A DNA stretch of 17,382 nucleotides from Methanothrix sp. (lineage in GTDB: Archaea; Halobacteriota; Methanosarcinia; Methanotrichales; Methanotrichaceae), in the NCBI GenBank assembly GCA_028708055.1, contig JAQVZT010000007.1:2680-20061 (forward strand), in the 5' to 3' direction. How positions within the stretch are numbered: the stretch's first letter is position 1; each line of letters starts with the position of its first letter. The notes beneath the pieces are model-generated. The model saw only the letters and a list, made by a program, of their open reading frames with translations. It was not told the origin of the DNA and did not search any database. The translations under genes were made by a program, and so were the position numbers. This document shows positions 1 to 6,822 of the stretch, one piece after another.

Positions 1-14
1 AGCCAAATGCACAG

Positions 15-692
15 TCAGTTGAGTGTCCTCTTAAACCAAATCGTGACAAGGCTCAGGGATACGAAAAGGACGATGGCGTTGGCCGCAGCGATAATTAAAA
101 TAATAGCTGTCGGCAAAGGATAAAGCGGATTGGTGAAAACGAAAAATCCTGTGATCCCGGAGAATAGAAACGATCGGCTGATCCATTTGCAGAGCTTGTC
201 TCCTGAAAAAAGCCTTGACGCAGAGATGAGGGACAGGCTCATGAACAGGTATCCGATTCCCTCCAGTGCGCCGGGAAATGAATTGGGGTAGGGCATGGCA
301 AAGAGCCATAATTGCAGGCCATCAGTCAAGCCGGAGAGGAGATTATGCATGACAACGACCGCCTGGATGTAATAGCAAGTGCTGATAATAGCTGCATACA
401 TTGCTGCAAATGCCACTGCCAGCAGACTGAAGATCTTCTTATCTTCGCCTGTCAGGGTATGAATACAGGCCATCATTGTGAAAAAGCAAATTGTCAGCAA
501 AAAGCAGGGCATTATCCAGGCAATGAATGGCTCGGCTTTGAAATTTTCCGCGAAGTATTCAATTCCGTGCCAGGGCGCATAGAGTATCGGCTGATATAAT
601 CCAAAAGCAATCGAAAACGACAATTCCGTTATGGCAGCAAAAGCGGCTGACCAAAGACCCAATTTTTGCGCCGTTTCATTCTTTATTATCAT
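15..692 (-). CDS. Six-helix membrane protein of unknown function
   Basis: I do not recognise this family. From the chosen start the protein is 225 residues, with about six hydrophobic helices near residues 11-34, 56-78, 85-115, 140-160, 166-188 and 190-218. The loops are short and the tail is basic (WFKRTLN), so it is an integral cytoplasmic-membrane protein. No catalytic or ligand motif stands out; a DUF4386-like or small transporter family is only a guess. The reading frame extends upstream to a TTG at 716. I prefer the ATG at 692 because a TATA box (CTATAAAATAG, 729-739) puts transcription start near 707, downstream of the TTG, and a weak GTGA lies just before the ATG. It follows the arginine decarboxylase gene on the same strand after 214 bp holding a terminator and its own promoter, so it is probably a separate unit. 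Confidence 0.75.
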   Translation of the reverse strand: MIIKNETAQKLGLWSAAFAAITELSFSIAFGLYQPILYAPWHGIEYFAENFKAEPFIAWIMPCFLLTICFFTMMACIHTLTGEDKKIFSLLAVAFAAMYAAIISTCYYIQAVVVMHNLLSGLTDGLQLWLFAMPYPNSFPGALEGIGYLFMSLSLISASRLFSGDKLCKWISRSFLFSGITGFFVFTNPLYPLPTAIILIIAAANAIVLFVSLSLVTIWFKRTLN

Positions 693-728
693 AGTCACAG
701 AGTAGTCACAACTCAAAATCTGAGACTG

Positions 729-739
729 CTATTTTATAG
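729..739 (-). promoter_or_regulatory. TATA box for the membrane protein gene
   Basis: On the minus strand this reads CTATAAAATAG. Its centre lies about 42 bp before the ATG at 692, giving an inferred transcription start near 707 and a leader of about 15 nt. Confidence 0.5.
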
Positions 740-890
740 AGTTAGCGCCTTTAAGATTCGGCCCACATCCTCGAAAAGAGATGTCTTGAAGTTTAGCCTT
801 TGCAAATTCGCAGAAAATGGTGAACTGAAATGCATAGCCTACAATGATAAAGGAGCGGCTGCTCAGAGAATTTGGCTGAGAGAAGAAGCC

Positions 891-897
891 AAAAAAA
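891..897 (-). terminator. Oligo-T terminator after the arginine decarboxylase gene
   Basis: A run of seven T on the minus strand begins about ten bases after the TGA stop at 907-909. Archaeal RNA polymerase terminates at such T-tracts without needing a hairpin. A 7-bp inverted repeat (871-877 with 887-893) overlaps the tract. Confidence 0.5.
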
Positions 898-906
898 TTA
901 TTCGGA

Positions 907-3294
907 TCAGGTCTTTTTCAGACAATGAATATAATATTTGCCGTCTTTATTTTCCACTCCATGGATATCGTGGCCGAAGCCGGCAAAATGCTTATCCCAT
1001 CTTTGCAGGGCGCAGAGGTATTTGAGATGCGGGCCGCTGGAGGGGCCGATATTTTCGCCGGAGAGCAGCATGGGAATTCCCGGCGGGTAGGGAATGATCC
1101 CGGTCGCGATTGTTCTTTGGGCGATCTCTTTTAAGGGCAGAAGCTCGGCCTGGCCGTGCACAAATTTCTGGTAAGCCTGGTTTGGCGTCTTGTCCTGCTT
1201 GGGCAATTTTGTTGCATAAATCTCCTTCTGTAGCCCCATCAGATTGAACTCCTTCACCTTTTTAAACATCTCCTCGGCCAGATCTTTCAGCCCCATCTTC
1301 TGATAGTGGCCCGGATCGAGCAGAACCTTGTCCGGGAGAACCTCCTTTAGCGGGGTGTTTTTATTGTAGTCATCCCTGAACCTCAGCAGTGCATTGACAA
1401 GAGTTCCCCATTTTCCTTTGGTAATTCCTATCGAGAACAGGAAGAGAATTGTGAAATCAGTCGTCTTTTCCACTACTATGCCGCGGTTGTCCAGGTAAGA
1501 GGTGACCAGCATGGCCGGTATCCTGACCTCTCCCTCCTCCCTGAGAGATCCGTCCCTCTCAATTCCCGGCGTGACCACAGAAACCTTGATCGGATCGAGC
1601 ATACAGTAGCCCTCCTCCAGATTGCTGAAACCGTGCCACTTCTCTTTGCTGTGCAAAACCCAGCACTCCGGATCCTCGGCCAGGATCTTGGGCGACACTC
1701 TCTCAAAGTCCACGCCTTTGATTTTGTCGGCATTCCATACATCGAAGAACCATTCCCCGTTTTCCTGAGCCTCCTTGCAGATCTTGCGCATGCTTTGCCG
1801 GAAGGCAATGGCTTCATCTATCGATTCTCTGGTCAGGGCCTGGCCGCTCTCCCCGGACATCATGGCCGCAGAGACCTCATTTGAGGCGATTATGGCATAT
1901 TGGGGCGATGTGGAGGAATGCATCATGAACGATTCATTGAACCGATCGTGCGGGATTTTATTTTTCCCATCGCGGACGTGAATGAATGACGCCTGCGATA
2001 GAGCAGCGAGCAGCTTATGAGTCGAGGTGGTGGTAAATACCGTGGGGCTGCTAATCGGTCTGCTCTTCTCGAACATGCCATACCGTTCCCTGTAGATGGG
2101 ATTGAATCTGGCATAGCCGTACCATGCCTCATCAAAATGGATGCGGTCAACGCTATCTCCCATGATCTCCAGGACGCGCTTTACATTGTAACACAGCCCG
2201 TCGTAGGTGGAATTGGTGATAATGGCATGCACAGGTCGCTCATGCCTGAGGCCGGCCTCATCCTGAGCGTCCCGCATATTCTGATTATCCTTCAAATCCT
2301 GATTATCCGGAGCCTCTGAGAATGCCTCTTCTTCATCGTTCTCGGGCGATACAACCAGTTTATGCGCCAGAATTGATTGCTTGACTGCATCTTTGCCTAT
2401 GTTCTCAGGATAGATGGGCCCGATTAATCCCAGGTGGTTTCGGGAGGTCTTCATGTAGGCTGGAATTGCGCCGGTCATTATCAATGCCTGCTCGATGGAT
2501 TTATGGCAGTTCCTGTCCACCAGAACGTGGTCGCCGCGGGTGACGCTCGCCATGAAGACGATGCGATTTGAGGCAGAGGTGCCGTTGGTTACGGTATAGG
2601 ATCGATCAGCGCCGAAGATCTGGGAAGCATATTTTTCGCTCTCGCCAATCGGTCCAGAGTGGTCCAGCAAAGAGCCCAGCTCCCCCACGGAGATGGATAG
2701 ATCCGATCGGAGGAGGTTCTCGCCAAAGTAATGGAAGAATGCTCTGCCTGCTGGCGATTTGAGGAACGCAGTTCCGCCGGTGTGCCCGGGAGTATGCCAG
2801 GAGTATTCAGAGACCTTGGCAAAGTCCATGAGGGCCTTGGTAAACGGCGGCTCGATCTGTTCTCGATAGCGATTCATGGCGGCCAGTGCCCGTCCGGCGA
2901 TGAAGGTGGGCGTGTCTTCCAGCACCCAGACCAGCTCGTCAACCAGGCTCATGACCTCGGCATTGATCAGTGGCCCCTTTCCGCTATCAGACATGAGAAA
3001 GACAGGCATGAGGCTGTTTCTGGTGCGAATCAGCTTGAGCAGCTCTCTGGCTTTATCATGATTCAGGTCATCATCGCACAGAGTCCAATCCATGAATATG
3101 CACTGAATTGAAGGATCGGAGAGGATCACCGATTTGCCATCGTCAGCTGAGCATGATTTGATCACCTCGGCATCTCTCTTCTCAAGCTCATCCACCAGGG
3201 AGCGCACGGCTCTGCCTTCTGCAGTGGGCAGATCGATCTCATCGTCTACTATCAGAACCCTCATTCCCAGCGCCAGATCCTTAGCTCTTGTCAT
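907..3294 (-). CDS. adiA: PLP-dependent arginine decarboxylase (AdiA-like, Orn/Lys/Arg decarboxylase family)
   Basis: Predicted to decarboxylate arginine to agmatine in the cytoplasm. The 795 residues match bacterial inducible AdiA (about 756 aa) over the whole length: an N-terminal wing/response-regulator-like domain (about 11-140), the fold-type-I PLP domain, and the C-terminal decarboxylase domain ending in the conserved IPYPPGIPMLLSGEN stretch. Family signatures are EYSWHTPGHTGG (163-174), DRNCHKSIEQ (260-269), HFDEAWYGYARFNPIY (386-401) and STHKLLAALSQAS (424-436). K427 (codon 2014-2016) is the Schiff-base lysine. An acidic low-complexity insert (about 317-352) is longer than the loop in AdiA. 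The start may instead be Met11 (3264), since E. coli AdiA begins MKVLIV and this reads MRVLIV there; neither site has a strong ribosome-binding site. Substrate choice over lysine or ornithine is inferred from AdiA-like motifs. Such enzymes are uncommon in methanogens, which normally use pyruvoyl arginine decarboxylase. Confidence 0.92.
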   Translation of the reverse strand: MTRAKDLALGMRVLIVDDEIDLPTAEGRAVRSLVDELEKRDAEVIKSCSADDGKSVILSDPSIQCIFMDWTLCDDDLNHDKARELLKLIRTRNSLMPVFLMSDSGKGPLINAEVMSLVDELVWVLEDTPTFIAGRALAAMNRYREQIEPPFTKALMDFAKVSEYSWHTPGHTGGTAFLKSPAGRAFFHYFGENLLRSDLSISVGELGSLLDHSGPIGESEKYASQIFGADRSYTVTNGTSASNRIVFMASVTRGDHVLVDRNCHKSIEQALIMTGAIPAYMKTSRNHLGLIGPIYPENIGKDAVKQSILAHKLVVSPENDEEEAFSEAPDNQDLKDNQNMRDAQDEAGLRHERPVHAIITNSTYDGLCYNVKRVLEIMGDSVDRIHFDEAWYGYARFNPIYRERYGMFEKSRPISSPTVFTTTSTHKLLAALSQASFIHVRDGKNKIPHDRFNESFMMHSSTSPQYAIIASNEVSAAMMSGESGQALTRESIDEAIAFRQSMRKICKEAQENGEWFFDVWNADKIKGVDFERVSPKILAEDPECWVLHSKEKWHGFSNLEEGYCMLDPIKVSVVTPGIERDGSLREEGEVRIPAMLVTSYLDNRGIVVEKTTDFTILFLFSIGITKGKWGTLVNALLRFRDDYNKNTPLKEVLPDKVLLDPGHYQKMGLKDLAEEMFKKVKEFNLMGLQKEIYATKLPKQDKTPNQAYQKFVHGQAELLPLKEIAQRTIATGIIPYPPGIPMLLSGENIGPSSGPHLKYLCALQRWDKHFAGFGHDIHGVENKDGKYYIHCLKKT

Positions 3295-3336
3295 CCGAAA
3301 TCACACTCAGCATGTATTATCCAGATGTATTGATTA

Positions 3337-3353
3337 GCTCTATTATTAAATCT
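3337..3353 (-). promoter_or_regulatory. Candidate TATA region for the arginine decarboxylase gene
   Basis: The minus strand reads GATTTAATAATAG within an AT-rich stretch. It would place transcription start near 3318 and leave about 24 nt before the ATG at 3294. A second candidate (GGATAATACATG, about 3310-3322) would suit the internal Met11 start at 3264. Confidence 0.35.
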
Positions 3354-3385
3354 TTGTAGAACCATTTAATGATTTTGTGTTCATA

Positions 3386-3500
3386 GCGGGCGCTTTTTCA
3401 GCTTGTAGCCCGCATTTTTCAAGCGATTTATCTATCAGCTTATTGCGGCATCAATGGCCACAGAAAACGGCCATAAAAGCCTCCGCTCTTGGTATGCCAA
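3386..3500. other. Cluster of three hairpin-forming inverted repeats in a divergent spacer
   Basis: The 262-bp spacer between divergent adiA and the exported-protein pair holds three inverted repeats. First, GCGGGC (3386-3391) pairs with GCCCGC (3408-3413), with an inner GCT/AGC stem closed by a 5-nt loop. Second, ATGGCC (3454-3459) pairs with GGCCAT (3469-3474). Third, TTGG pairs with CCAA (3489-3500, loop TATG). They could form a structured leader of adiA transcribed from an AT-rich promoter-like site at about 3503-3515 on the minus strand, an independent RNA, or protein-binding sites. I recognise no known riboswitch class. Confidence 0.35.
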
Positions 3501-3505
3501 AATAA

Positions 3506-3517
3506 TTTATACTTATA
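3506..3517 (+). promoter_or_regulatory. TATA box for the exported paralogue pair
   Basis: TTTATACTTATA lies about 45 bp before the ATG at 3557, giving an inferred start near 3535. A GAGGT ribosome-binding site at 3546-3550 follows, with a 6-nt spacer. Confidence 0.45.
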
Positions 3518-3556
3518 GTGCATCATTAATGTAGAGATTTGGAGTGAGGTTAGACT

Positions 3557-4111
3557 ATGAAAACCATTCTGTCTATGGTGGCAGCATCTCTCTTATTATT
3601 GATCTCACTGTCCACCTGTTCCGCCAGCCTGGCTCAGTTTGCCGGTGACTGGAACAATGTTGATCCGAATACGGGAGGAATAACCAAATTGAGCATTGCC
3701 CCCTCCGGAGCATCCGCCAATGTGCATGCCTGGGGCAAATGCCATCCCACCGATTGCGACTGGGGCAGCGTCAATGCCTTCGCCTTTGCGCCCGATGTAT
3801 CCTCTGATCCAATTAACCAGGCGCAGGCTCTGATGGCGACATTCGTTACTTCATTCTCTGAGACCACTCTTTTCATAAATGCTCAGGGAAGCCAGCTACA
3901 AGTGCAGTCATACACCCGCTTCACCGACAACAGCGGCAGAAGCAACTATGGATCCAGCGACGTCTTCAAGAAGAGCTCTTCCATCAGCGCCGTAGGTACA
4001 ATCGCTGAGATTCAACCCCTGCAAAAATACGAGCTGCAGGAAATTCAACCCCTGCAAAAGTACGAACTGCAGGACATTCTCCCCATTAAGAGAAAGGTCG
4101 TATACAGTTGA
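3557..4111 (+). CDS. Exported protein with CHPTDCDWG domain, short paralogue
   Basis: Function unknown. A signal peptide covers residues 1 to about 24 (hydrophobic core then SAS-L), so the 184-residue product is exported. The mature part is a single domain with W32, a Gly-Ile-Thr stretch, HAWGKCHPTDCDWG at 57-70 and DNSGRSN at 124-130. I recall CHPTDCDWG as recurring in secreted bacterial and archaeal proteins of unknown role; the two cysteines could form a disulfide. The C-terminal tail (151-172) is two perfect copies of the 11-residue unit EIQPLQKYELQ followed by a degenerate third (DILPIK), unlike anything in the paralogue. The start has a GAGGT site at 3546-3550. The paralogue begins 36 bp downstream, so the two are probably co-transcribed. 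A lipoprotein anchor is unlikely, because the LSTC sequence lacks a small residue before Cys21. Confidence 0.85.
   Translation: MKTILSMVAASLLLLISLSTCSASLAQFAGDWNNVDPNTGGITKLSIAPSGASANVHAWGKCHPTDCDWGSVNAFAFAPDVSSDPINQAQALMATFVTSFSETTLFINAQGSQLQVQSYTRFTDNSGRSNYGSSDVFKKSSSISAVGTIAEIQPLQKYELQEIQPLQKYELQDILPIKRKVVYS
4007..4072 (+). repeat. 33-bp tandem coding repeat (2 copies plus degenerate third)
   Basis: Two adjacent 33-bp units (4007-4039 and 4040-4072) encode identical 11-residue peptides and differ only at a few third positions. A diverged third unit follows. The duplication lies in the C-terminal tail of the short CHPTDCDWG protein. Confidence 0.85.
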
Positions 4112-4147
4112 AGAAATAAGGTATAAGTGATATCAGAGGTTATTAAA

Positions 4148-5008
4148 ATGAGATTGATTTATCCTTGCCTGGCCGCAGTCCTGCTTCTTCTGTTGACTGC
4201 CACCGGGGGTCTTGCCAGCATGACCCAGTTTGCTGGATCATGGACGAATGTTGATGCCAGTACCGGGGGCATTACCAATCTGGACATTTCCGTTATGGGC
4301 AGCAATGCCAAGGTGCAGGCCTGGGGCAAATGCCATCCAACTGATTGTGATTGGGGGACGGTGCAGGCTCAGGCCTATGCGCCCGGCGTCTCCTCGAATA
4401 TCATCAGCGGTGCCGATACCCTGATCGCTGTTTTCGTGACATCATTTTCCCAGACCACTTTGGTCATAAAACCGAACGGCAACCGGCTCATTGTGGACTC
4501 CTACGATCGCTTCCTGGATAACAGCGGAAGAAGCAATTACTTTGCCAGGTACACCTTCCAGAAAGCTGCACCTGGAGGCGCAACGCCTGCGCCCGGCGGA
4601 GAGACGCCCGGTCCGGGAGAGGCAGGCCCTGGTGACATGGGTCCTGGCGATATGGGTCCTGGCGATATGGGCCCTGGTGACATGGGTCCAGGTGGATCGA
4701 CTCCAGGCAGCACACCGGCACTGATAGACCTGACCGGCGTCTGGCAATGCGATGATGGAGGCATTTACTATGTCCGCCAGCTAGGAACCACTGTCTGGTG
4801 GTATGGGGAACTGGATCCAAATACGCCCAACTGGTCCAATGTCATGCGGGGCAGCATCAGCGGCGGCATGATCAATGCGGAATGGTCTGATGTTCCCAAG
4901 GGAAGCGTAATGCAGAACGGCAATCTGGTCCTTCAGATAGTATCCAACAACGAACTGGTGGCCATTTCCAAGACAGGAGGATTTGCCGGATCGCACTGGA
5001 CGAGATAG
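4148..5008 (+). CDS. Exported two-domain protein, long CHPTDCDWG paralogue with PGDMG linker
   Basis: Function unknown; exported by a signal peptide at residues 1 to about 24. Domain 1 (25-139) is colinear with the upstream paralogue: CHPTDCDWG occupies residues 62-70 in both, which supports the ATG at 4148 over the in-frame GTG at 4127, as does the GAGGT site at 4136-4140. A Pro/Gly-rich linker (140-190) contains four perfect GPGDM repeats (160-179). Domain 2 (194-286) contains GVWQCDDGGIYYVRQLG and WWYGEL, then GSISGGMINAEW. I recall this as a stand-alone beta-rich domain common in secreted proteins, of uncertain function. With 286 residues and no C-terminal anchor it is probably released or held at the cell surface. 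Likely second gene of a two-gene unit, closed by T-tracts downstream. Confidence 0.88.
   Translation: MRLIYPCLAAVLLLLLTATGGLASMTQFAGSWTNVDASTGGITNLDISVMGSNAKVQAWGKCHPTDCDWGTVQAQAYAPGVSSNIISGADTLIAVFVTSFSQTTLVIKPNGNRLIVDSYDRFLDNSGRSNYFARYTFQKAAPGGATPAPGGETPGPGEAGPGDMGPGDMGPGDMGPGDMGPGGSTPGSTPALIDLTGVWQCDDGGIYYVRQLGTTVWWYGELDPNTPNWSNVMRGSISGGMINAEWSDVPKGSVMQNGNLVLQIVSNNELVAISKTGGFAGSHWTR
4625..4684 (+). repeat. Four 15-bp coding repeats (GPGDM)
   Basis: Four consecutive 15-bp units encode Gly-Pro-Gly-Asp-Met, differing only at synonymous third positions. They form the collagen-like linker between the two domains of the exported protein. Confidence 0.9.
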
Positions 5009-5049
5009 AGGACTCAAAATAGGGACCAAAAGCGGGACTCTAAGCCAGG

Positions 5050-5090
5050 TTTTTCTTTTTCTCTGTCCCCTTCTCGCCCTATCTTTTTTT
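5050..5090 (+). terminator. T-rich terminator region of the exported-protein pair
   Basis: The plus strand carries T5 (5050-5054), T5 (5056-5060) and T7 (5084-5090) after the stop at 5008, typical of multi-tract archaeal termination. Confidence 0.6.
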
Positions 5091-5103
5091 ATGCCGCTAT
5101 GCT

Positions 5104-5110
5104 AAAAAAA
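5104..5110 (-). terminator. Oligo-T terminator of the amidoligase operon
   Basis: A T7 run on the minus strand lies about 36 bp past the GCS2 gene stop (5146). With the plus-strand tracts just upstream it makes a convergent terminator region. Confidence 0.5.
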
Positions 5111-5145
5111 TTTGCTGTGCAGGCCTTATTCAATCCTTCCATCAT

Positions 5146-6309
5146 CTATCCGCATCTTCCCGGCTCGGCAGAATACGGTCTGTTCTCCTTCAGGCACCAC
5201 TGCATCTGCTGCATTATCGGCTCGATCCTGCCGTTTGTCTCATTTTTTAGCTTGTCAGCCATGATCTCGGCAAGGCTTCCTTGCTCAATGCGCTTTGCTA
5301 TCAGGGGAAGATACCGCATCTCCTCAGCAGTCGCGCTCCTCTCCGCGGCAATAAAGAGCTTCTCCAGCTCCGGGCGCATTCCGGCTACTCCGCGGCGCAT
5401 GGCTTTTTCCAGCATCTCCAAAAGTGCGCTCTCATCCTCCTCCAGGGAGAGCTCGGAGCGCAAAAGGGCGAGCAAAAATGCCGAGAAAGCCATGTCGGAA
5501 TGAAGGCACTCCTGCTCATCAATGGCTTTGATCTCAAGGCATTTTCTGGTGAACCGGACGATCACGCCCCGGGAGTTGACCCACTCCCTGCAGAGTATCG
5601 AAGCCTCGCACCTCTTCAGCTGTCTGTAGATCCGGCGGTTTATCTGCACATAATCGTCAACCTTTTGCAGCTTTTCCGGCAATATGTCATGACAGATATC
5701 GGGAATGGCGGCCTGATTTTTCCGGTAGTAAACCAGCCGGTTATCCATATAAGGGGTGAGCTTTCCCTCTACCATGGGCGAGGAGGCGGAGACGGCGACA
5801 AGATAGGGAATGAGCGAGCGGATCTTGTTGAACATAGCGATCAGCTCCTCATTGTCAGCGTAAGGGATGTTGATCTGCAGAGCCTGGATATTCAGCCAGC
5901 CGTGCTGTTTGATGTCAAAGAGCCGGTCGTAAGCCTGATAGTACTCCTGCTCATCGTGATCCCAGTAGGCCGTCTCTTCCAGTCTGAGCAGGGGATGCAT
6001 TCCCAGGCCCATAAATCCATAATCGTAATTGGTGGCCCGGTATAGCTCACAGAGGCCCTGATAGAGGTTGCTCTCCAAAAAGCTCAGGCTTCCTGGTCTC
6101 GCCGGAATCAGCTCAATGGCATGCTTCTGAAGCTCCTTGGAGACCAGTATCCCGCCGAAATGCACCTCATGATCCACCCGCCCGGCGATTCTCTCAATTA
6201 TCCGGTCGGAGATGGCCAGAGGCCTGCCATTCCGGTCATTTATGGAGTACTCGTGCTCAGTTCCGATTGGAGAAACGGCCTTCAGCGCCTTATGCAATGC
6301 TTCTGTCAT
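5146..6309 (-). CDS. GCS2-family carboxylate-amine ligase (glutamate-cysteine ligase type 2-like)
   Basis: Predicted ATP-dependent amide-bond-forming enzyme of the glutamine-synthetase-like fold, 387 residues, similar in size to YbdK/GCS2 proteins. The N-terminal PIGTEHEY (14-21) corresponds to the conserved G-x-E-x-E metal/ATP site. Other landmarks are GMHPLL (103-108), SASSPMVEGKLTPYMDNR (174-191), NSRGVIVRFTRKCLEIKAID (245-264) and the helical C-terminus. Where YbdK-type enzymes carry an H-x-H strand (consensus about GQHVHVGIP), this protein reads IQALQINIP (141-149), so both histidines appear replaced. The substrates may therefore differ from glutamate plus cysteine. It is the last gene of a four-gene operon; its ATG overlaps the TGA of the YkgJ-like gene by 4 bp (ATGA, 6306-6309), implying translational coupling. 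The class is confident; the substrate is unknown. Confidence 0.88.
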   Translation of the reverse strand: MTEALHKALKAVSPIGTEHEYSINDRNGRPLAISDRIIERIAGRVDHEVHFGGILVSKELQKHAIELIPARPGSLSFLESNLYQGLCELYRATNYDYGFMGLGMHPLLRLEETAYWDHDEQEYYQAYDRLFDIKQHGWLNIQALQINIPYADNEELIAMFNKIRSLIPYLVAVSASSPMVEGKLTPYMDNRLVYYRKNQAAIPDICHDILPEKLQKVDDYVQINRRIYRQLKRCEASILCREWVNSRGVIVRFTRKCLEIKAIDEQECLHSDMAFSAFLLALLRSELSLEEDESALLEMLEKAMRRGVAGMRPELEKLFIAAERSATAEEMRYLPLIAKRIEQGSLAEIMADKLKNETNGRIEPIMQQMQWCLKENRPYSAEPGRCG

Positions 6310-6806
6310 CGCCTTTTATCGGAAAGCGCGATCTCAGCCACAAGATCCGTCTCCGGCTCCTCGATCTTCAGGATCTCTTCCATCTCTGCAGCGGGTACGG
6401 CATCTATCAGGTGCATGATATTCTCGACTGCGGCATCCAGCAGCCCATCATAGGCTTTTTTGTCTGCCTTGAGAAATCGGACCATCGGACAGATGCTCTC
6501 CCTTTTGAGAAATATTTGCAGGACGTTCTCATTGATATCAAAGGTAAATGGTCCGGCAATGCAGGTCTCGGGCTTGAAGGAGTGGATGCTGCATTTTCCG
6601 TCCTTAAAGAGCACGCAAAACCCATCCTTCTTCAAGCGGAGCCTCTTGTATCCGGCAAACTCAACTGCGCTCGCATCAACCCCGTTTTTCATCAGTATAT
6701 CGATTCTCTCCTGGCTCAGAGGGGGCCGCGCTTCAAAGCAGCAGCCTCCGTCCAGATGGCACTCTCCACAGGCCCGGCTCAAGGTTTCACACAGGTTATC
6801 TTCCAT
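6306..6806 (-). CDS. YkgJ-family cysteine cluster protein
   Basis: Belongs to the YkgJ / Fe-S or zinc-chelating cysteine-cluster family. The 166-residue protein carries C13-x2-C16-x5-C22-C23, then C64-x7-C72-x-I and KPETC82, and C106, matching the family's C-x2-C-xn-CC ... C ... RP-x2-C pattern. The metal (iron-sulfur or zinc) cannot be decided from sequence. It lies between the ATP-grasp gene (39 bp upstream, across a 12-bp repeat) and the GCS2 gene (4-bp overlap), so it is part of the amidoligase operon and may modify, protect or deliver metal to the pathway's product. The start has only a weak purine-rich stretch. The C-terminal half (about 110-166) is an acidic helical tail ending SDKRR. 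Confidence 0.85.
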   Translation of the reverse strand: MEDNLCETLSRACGECHLDGGCCFEARPPLSQERIDILMKNGVDASAVEFAGYKRLRLKKDGFCVLFKDGKCSIHSFKPETCIAGPFTFDINENVLQIFLKRESICPMVRFLKADKKAYDGLLDAAVENIMHLIDAVPAAEMEEILKIEEPETDLVAEIALSDKRR

Positions 6807-6822
6807 CGATTATCATCTCTAT

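Noticed and set aside
693..716. Upstream TTG start extending the six-helix membrane protein by eight residues
   Set aside because: The TATA box at 729-739 places transcription start near 707, downstream of this codon, and no ribosome-binding site precedes it.
871..897. Bacterial-style intrinsic terminator after adiA
   Set aside because: On the minus strand the T-tract comes before the hairpin, the wrong order; the T7 tract alone is enough for archaeal termination.
3557..3625. Lipoprotein signal in the short CHPTDCDWG protein
   Set aside because: The LSTC sequence lacks the small residue normally needed before the cysteine; ordinary signal-peptidase cleavage fits better.
4127..4147. GTG start seven codons before the long CHPTDCDWG protein
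   Set aside because: The ATG at 4148 has a GAGGT site, gives a normal signal peptide and makes the numbering identical to the paralogue.
5281..6045. 254-codon plus-strand frame opposite the GCS2 gene
   Set aside because: It is antisense to a gene with clear family motifs, and the translation shows no recognisable domain.
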